Assembly: GCA_016859345.1 (NCBI GenBank)
Contig: CM029126.1
Coordinates: forward strand, 10,060,527-10,124,526
DNA length: 64,000 nucleotides
Direction of reading: 5' to 3'
DNA from: Istiophorus platypterus
Taxonomy: Eukaryota; Chordata; Actinopteri; Istiophoriformes; Istiophoridae
Shown here: piece after piece, positions 58,180 to 64,000 of the stretch
Numbering within the stretch: position 1 is the first letter of the stretch
Layout of the letters: the number at the start of each line of letters is the position of its first letter
Made by a program: the position numbers and the translations under genes
The notes under the pieces: generated by a model
Told to the model about the DNA's origin: nothing
The model's input: the letters and a program-made list of their open reading frames with translations, nothing else
Database searches by the model: none

Positions 58180-61100
58180 TTTTTCTTCATAAAAGTCTGT
58201 AAGCTTCTCTTTATTTACAATTTTGATCATATATGAAATTCTGAGTTACATCACCACAATGAACCATGCTAACAATAGTGTAGCTCCATTCACTAGTTGG
58301 CAGTGTGGTCCTGCCTTAGGCATAATGAGAGCAAAGTGCTATAATATTGAACACCTCTGTAGGAACATTATCACATCAGTCTGTCTGCTGGACGACACTT
58401 TTGTTCTGGTTGTTTATTTTGGTCATAGTGCGTTAATTGTATTTTGTTTGTTTCTTGCTGCTGCACACAGTTGCAAAGACAATAATTAACATGCACTGTA
58501 CAATGTTTACAACTGGGTCAAGGTTTTTTTGTGCAACAACAGCCTCAAGATGTCACGTTAAGAAGGCTGCTGTTTTTTCAGGTACAAAGCATGTGTGGAA
58601 CAGCAACACTGGCCAATCAGAATGTTTGGTCTCTCAACATTGCTACACTTACAATCCTCCGATATTCATAGGCTTACTTGACTCTGCATTTAATAGTGTT
58701 AATATGCACTAGTTTATGTTGGCTTAATAAGGACGTGAACCGGTTAATTTTGTTCCTGTTTCATTTCTGTTTTCATTCCATACAGGTATGTTACTAACCA
58801 CTTCCAATGACCCAGAGTTATTAAAGTAAGAACATTGAGAATCAAGTAGTTCAGATTTGAACCAATTTGCACTGAAGTAGGCCTCTCCCAGCTGTCCACT
58901 GGCCTTGTCTGCCTTTCACCTTCAGCTCCTCTTTAATCCTAAAAGCTCCTCTCTCTCTCCTCCTCCTCCTCCTCTTTCACAGCCTGTTCCTCCTATCTAC
59001 TCCAGACGCTCTATCAGTTTCTCCCTCTTTCCATTCCTCTCCAGTCTCGCACGCTTTCCCTACTGCGAGGGCGTCTCGACGGTGTCACTCACCATGGTGC
59101 CGGTGTTCGTTCCTCCCTCGTCCTTTTGGTCTCCTCTCACACAGTGTGTCCTTCTGGTCTGGTGTTTACATAATTAGCCCCGATGAGAGTTGATTGCAGG
59201 CGGAATGCAAACGTAAAGAAGAGGGATAGAGTGAAAAATGGAGCTGAGAAGAAGTGACGAGCTTTTGGAGGTTGGGGACTCCGGTTACTTTTAGGAGTAC
59301 CGGTGGAAAGACAAGGCTACAATCATGGATACCTAAAGTGTAATCTACTTAAAGAATTTGCTTACAGAGTCTCTCTCTTTTTTTTTTTTACTATCAGCAC
59401 CTGAAAACCGATAGACACACACCCGCTGTCTCAGTTGGGGTCCAGTCATGTGTTCACTTCATCCTCTTATAGGCTGTTGAAGGTTTCAGATCTACATGTA
59501 CAGAAGAGACTGCTGCTGCACAGAGCAAAATGTCTTTACTCTCTTTGAGAGAATGTGATCCAACTTTGTCAAGTTGCATCTTACAAATCACAGTCTGCTT
59601 TGATCTGTATTTATTCCTGGGTCTTAAAATAGATAATCAAGGTCATTCAAGGTTTCCTCAGCCTTGTCAGGCTTAAACAGGCCTGCATTTATAAGTGTGT
59701 GTGTGTGTATCTACTCACCAACCAAGCCAACAGCATACATCCAAACATGCTCATCAATGTCATACACATGATGAGCCTAGGCAGAGATTGTCCATCAGGG
59801 TCAAGTTGTTCAGAAAGCACCTGGAATCACTGTGGATACATCATGAGTGTTTCTCTTTTGTACCTTAATCATGTTGCCACACATTTGCTCTCCTGGAAGT
59901 CAAGGTCACAGTGTAAATCCCTCCTCACTTACTTTGCTCGGAGTCAAATAAGTCGTTTCCTCCATCCCCCATCTTTTCTGTCCACCCCGATTCTCTCAAT
60001 CCCTCTCTTCTGCCTCTATTTTTAACCAGCTTAGCAGCACCGAAGGCATGAGAGGTTTATTCTCTGCTGTCTCCCTCACTCATTACCTGGCTGCCAATTC
60101 ACAAAGTCTGTTAATCCCATAATGCTGCAACTGCACAGATCACTGCTAGTTTACAGAAAAAGCGGGAACCATGGGAACCATGGGAACAGTTTCCCTTCAG
60201 GAATTTGTGCCTTTGTATAATATCCAACTCTATTTGATCCTCAGTAACACTTTAAACCAATTTATTGAATCTTGATGTCTCCTTCTTCTCTATCTCGTCA
60301 TTGAGTACTCCATAGACAGACTGCATTCCCACCATACCAGTGTAACAGTCTTTTAATCAATACACACACAGCCATTAGGGAGTTACAACTCCTGCTCCAT
60401 TCCTAGGTCATATTTATTGATCCAGATGTTTATATAGTAAGCACTTTAATTTACATTGCAGAGTCAGCAAAGGGTATTACAGCTCAACAAATGTTAGAAA
60501 GAATACATTAATGGAGAATCATGTTCACAGAAGTCAACTTTAATTGTTCTTAAATCAGAATGAAATTCAGAGTTACCACAGAGATAAAGGCAGTGAGAGT
60601 TTTTAGTGCTTCTGCAGAGTGAGCTGACCTTTGTGTTAAGTCTTGACTGGCCTTAAAGGTGCAAAATACATCATGTCAGCAATAAACCCCTCCTAGAAAT
60701 CCCCATGTACCTGTGTGATCAGAATACAGGCAGCGCACAGACTGCAGAGTCATGGTGGGCTGCTAGTCAGGCCTCACCTTCATCTGCAGTACCACAGGCT
60801 ATTCTGCACCGGGCCTGGCTCATTCAGGACACTTCTGCACTACCAACTAATATGGATAAGCTGCGAGACACAAGTGGTTCATACGTGCGAATCAGTAGTG
60901 AGGGAAGGTGATGTATGTAAATCTACATTCTGCATATAAAAGGCCGCACATTTTAGTTCCTCTGGTGCAGTCTCAACAGTGCTGGAAATGAATCCTAATT
61001 ATCTAAAAAAAAGGTCCTTCTCTTGCGGCGGTAGACATTTCACGGACGGTGCATACAAGATTGGAGGAAATGCAGCTTAAGATAGAAAGAGATGAGTCAG

Positions 61101-61520
61101 ACGAGAGGAGAGGAAGAAGAGAACGAGTGCCCGCCGCTGTATCAGGTTAGCCACAGCCTTTAAAATCCAGAGCCCTCACATGGACATGGCTGAGCACTGC
61201 AGCTGCAGTTTGTCTGCAATCCTGTGTCTCGGCGCTCCCCTATCATTTACTGATAAATGTTACAAAGTGACAATATTCCCTCATAACTAAAGAATTCATT
61301 TCCCCCTGAATGTTCTACAATTTGTGCATTAGACATCAGAAGAAGCTAGTCAGGACTACAGTTATTATTTATGCTAAACCCTAATATACTTTCAGTCCAT
61401 ACTGCATCCACATGGTGAAACAGTGGAATTACAACTAGGGTGAAAAATATCAGTTGCTGCAATGAATGAAGAAATGAAAATAACTCAAGTTAATTGATTT
61501 AATGAGGACTACAATCAAAT
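58180..61520. other. Intergenic stretch without recognised genes
   Basis: AT-rich with pyrimidine-rich runs (58,950-59,040) and a triple GGGAACCAT repeat at 60,164-60,188. No supported gene. Confidence 0.45.
59093..59095 (-). other. Minus-strand ATG directly followed by a splice donor
   Basis: GGCACCATG then GTGAGTGACAC within a small CpG-rich patch (59,040-59,110). The Kozak context and donor are strong. It could be a one-codon first coding exon of a minus-strand gene, but no partner exon was identified. Confidence 0.2.
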
Positions 61521-61523
61521 TTT

Positions 61524-63086
61524 TTTATTGAATCAACATCTGTCATGACAACTATGAAAATACAATGGATGAAGATCAAAACGGATTAAAAAAAACATCA
61601 TTAAGAGGGAAAATAGATTGCTTTTCGCACAATGCAATTTGATGAAATAAGCACTTCGTTGGCACTAACACACATAAAGACACCTCTGGGCTCATGATGG
61701 AGTAGTAAGAATAATTCTGAGTACATTCTAGTGTATTCAAGTATTAATAACCTGTTAAACATTTCACCCTAATAATAGTCAGAGATATCAGTATACTAGC
61801 AGGCTCTCTGTCAACCCCTGCTTGAACTCCATAAAGAACTATTTAATCCTTCAATACAGGGATGAATTGCAACAGATTTCATCAACATAATCCAGGTTTA
61901 TCCTAATCCATCTGAGTCACACCGTGAATAACAACAACAAAAAAAAAAATAGGCACAAAAATTTACAGTTTACAAAGGTTACAGTTTTTTGAAGTAACAG
62001 ATATCTCCAAAAATTTAGCCACTGTTGAGTAACATTCAATTGCTCCAACATTGGCTTTAAGGATGGATGGATTCCAGTTAAAAAAAATAGATCATGTTCC
62101 AGCAGTAAGGTTATAGGCCAGTGACATCAAGTGCAATCACTCACCAGCTCTTTCCTTTTGTTTGCTTCCTCCTGAGCTGAGCTAAGCGTCACTTAATTTT
62201 CACCTGGAAGGCAAAGGCCGGTTGCAGATAACATTAAAAAATTTTTTTAAAAAGTATACAAATAAAACACAAACATTAACAAAGTATATAGCACTGCTCC
62301 AGCAGTTAACCCCCCTCACTGCAGTTTACACCCTGATGTCATCACAGTCTGTGAGTCATGTCTTGGTGCTGCCTGATGAACTGCTGCTAATAGCTTCTCC
62401 ACTTGGCGCCTATTTTACGCCGACTCCACACCACCCAGGTTCGGAAAACAGCAGCAGCAGACAGATACGACAAGACAATATGTAATACCCACATATTGTG
62501 CTTTTGCTAACCAACCCCTGTCACTAACCATAATGTGTGTGACAGCTCCACATTTAATAATGCAAATAAGTTTAGTTTTCAACAATGTTTCAACTATTCA
62601 ACAGTGTACTTAATGCGTTCATACCCCGACTATGACTATGTTACATTAAGAAAAAAGGGTATTTAAAACAACACTGTCTTTGACTTATCATTATATTTCA
62701 TTATATTTCTTTAGTTTTGATCTCCGGTAGTGCATATAAACATTAGCAACATTTTCAATCTTGTTGGCTCAAGCAGATCAGGGTTTAAAAAGAGGAACAC
62801 AGAACTGAGCATGATTATTTCAAAATAAAGATTATCGGGAACCTGATCACACGTAAATATTCTATATTAAAAAAAAAAGGAAAAACAGAAAACCCCATCA
62901 TTGCAGTCAATGAACTTGAAATTTTTAGTTAAGCATCAAATGTTCACATTCACAAGTTATCAATCATCTGTCATAGAGCTCAAATCATGCCTTTCTCATT
63001 TAAGCAGGAATGAACACTCACTCAATCATACGCTCATACATGCTCACATATTTACACATGTCAATGTCTTCTGTGGCCTCCCACCA
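61524..63086 (-). other. Probable 3' UTR of the adhesion-type gene
   Basis: Downstream of the stop at 63087-63089 on the minus strand. The first well-placed AATAAA on that strand that I see is at 61,529-61,524. Extent is inferred. Confidence 0.25.
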
Positions 63087-63278
63087 TCACACAAACATGG
63101 CAGGCGACACAAAGCTGTCCCCGCGGTTGACATTGGGGCCCTGGTGATCGTCCTGGGGGTCACTGTCTGTGCGCATGTAAGGAGGCGGGACCTCGCTGCT
63201 TCCGGGATCATCCCAGCCAGAGGGGGCAGCAGAGTAATAATGCACCCTCTCCTCGTCGTCATGGTAGCCATCCAGATC
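63087..63278 (-). CDS. Terminal exon of a probable nectin/Ig-CAM-like membrane protein
   Basis: On the minus strand an acceptor (TTATTTATGGCAG) opens a 63-codon frame plus TGA: DLDGYHDDEERVHYYSAAPS, GWDDPGSSEVPPPYMRTDSD, then a hydrophilic stretch, and finally GDSFVSPAMFV. The acidic, tyrosine- and proline-rich composition is that of a cytoplasmic tail. The last four residues AMFV fit the A/E-x-Y/F-V PDZ ligand with which nectins bind afadin, and the GDSFVS step recalls the nectin DGSFIS. The assignment to the nectin family is inference; the transmembrane and Ig exons would lie beyond the right edge. Confidence 0.5.
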   Translation of the reverse strand, partial: DLDGYHDDEERVHYYSAAPSGWDDPGSSEVPPPYMRTDSDPQDDHQGPNVNRGDSFVSPAMFV

Positions 63279-64000
63279 CTGCCATAAATAAGGCAACAGC
63301 GAATATGTCATCACTCATGTATGATGGATTGTCAGACTGGGTTATTCGGTAACAAAAATATACATCACCTTGTTTGGAGCACTACTAGAGAGTAGAGAAG
63401 CACTGCTGTTATATTATTATTCTGTATCATTTCTTTTTTCTTGTAAAGGGGGTTTCTTTCATTTGCATTTTAAAAGCCTGAAAGGTGTTATATCTACAGT
63501 TCTACATTGCATCCAATTAACTAGAAAAAATTATAACTTTTCAGCATTTTTAAATAGTGTCATTGAACTGTGTTAATTCCAGCCTTGGCTTGATTGGGTG
63601 TAATTTTGAAAAAGCAAAAATCCAAGTGGTAATCTGCATCATTACCCCAACAAGTAAACTCTTATTGTTTGCTCCTCAGGCTATTCAGTGCATTTTTTGC
63701 AGTGCTGCAATGTCTCAGTGACACACAACATTAACCTACGTTTTATTAAAATCCAATCATCAGATCAGCGCGGTTCCAGACCTCTAAATCACTGGCCAAA
63801 AATAGAGTGATGTAAAAATGTCCATTCAGTCTGAATGTTAGGCTTATCTGAGATGCTTTTCAATGTGATTGCAGCTTTTCCACACTTCTTCTAATTTCAT
63901 TATTGGGGATAGGATGATAAAATTGTAGGATAAAATTAATAAATGACAAACATCCTAATTTATCTATGAATACACAAAAGGACCTCAGTTGTAATAACTG
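63279..64000 (-). other. Right flank, probably intron of the adhesion-type gene
   Basis: AT-rich sequence upstream of the terminal exon. No further exon was recognised before the window end. Confidence 0.4.

Noticed and set aside
60960..61150. Exon-like plus-strand segment with a Glu/Arg-rich frame
   Set aside because: Low-complexity purine-rich frame, weak splice sites, no similarity recognised.
62150..62210. Short terminal exon ending VKIK on the minus strand
   Set aside because: There is a fair acceptor (TTTGCCTTCCAG) but only four codons before the stop and a donor just downstream. No partner exon supports it.

Overview
This is a vertebrate nuclear window, almost certainly from a teleost fish. 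The genes are split by introns with canonical GT-AG junctions. (CA)n/(TG)n arrays are extremely frequent. CpG-rich promoters sit in AT-rich flanks, and the dispersed repeats (a Tc1-like remnant, LINE fragments, short non-autonomous elements) are of fish type. The encoded genes are dedd2, rabac1 and atp1a3, whose human counterparts share band 19q13.2. I cannot name the species.

Layout. (1) 1-9.6 kb, minus strand: the 5' part of dedd2, with a non-coding first exon in a CpG island and three coding exons. The conserved C-terminal part is not found before the left edge. (2) 9.77-10.58 kb: a fish-type DNA transposon-like element between two divergent CpG promoters. (3) 10.8-15.35 kb, plus strand: complete rabac1 (prenylated Rab acceptor, 207 aa). 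Its first intron holds a nearly perfect 798-bp tandem duplication. (4) 15.4-17.6 kb: unexplained sequence with small unrecognised ORFs on both strands and a perfect 20-bp palindrome. (5) 17.7-40.6 kb, minus strand: complete atp1a3, the Na+/K+-ATPase alpha-3 catalytic subunit. I reconstructed 22 coding exons that sum to 3072 nt (1023 aa plus stop), with a 12.7-kb first intron. (6) 40.75-62 kb: a long stretch with few genes. It has one well-formed orphan exon (41.3 kb), several transposon relics and an exceptional 1543-bp almost pure (CA)n tract at 50,967-52,509. (7) 63.09-63.28 kb, minus strand: the terminal coding exon of a probable membrane adhesion protein of nectin/Ig-CAM type with a C-terminal PDZ ligand. 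The rest of that gene lies beyond the right edge.

There is no operon-like relation between the genes. rabac1 and atp1a3 converge tail to tail. dedd2 and rabac1 diverge from promoters about 1.2-1.5 kb apart. The biology is neuronal and membrane-related (ion pump, Golgi/Rab traffic, cell adhesion) plus a death-effector nuclear protein. I found no CRISPR array, rRNA or tRNA gene. The most unusual signals are the giant dinucleotide tract, the recent tandem duplication in rabac1 intron 1, the dinucleotide arrays packed into very short atp1a3 introns, and two orphan coding-like segments at 15.5 and 41.3 kb.
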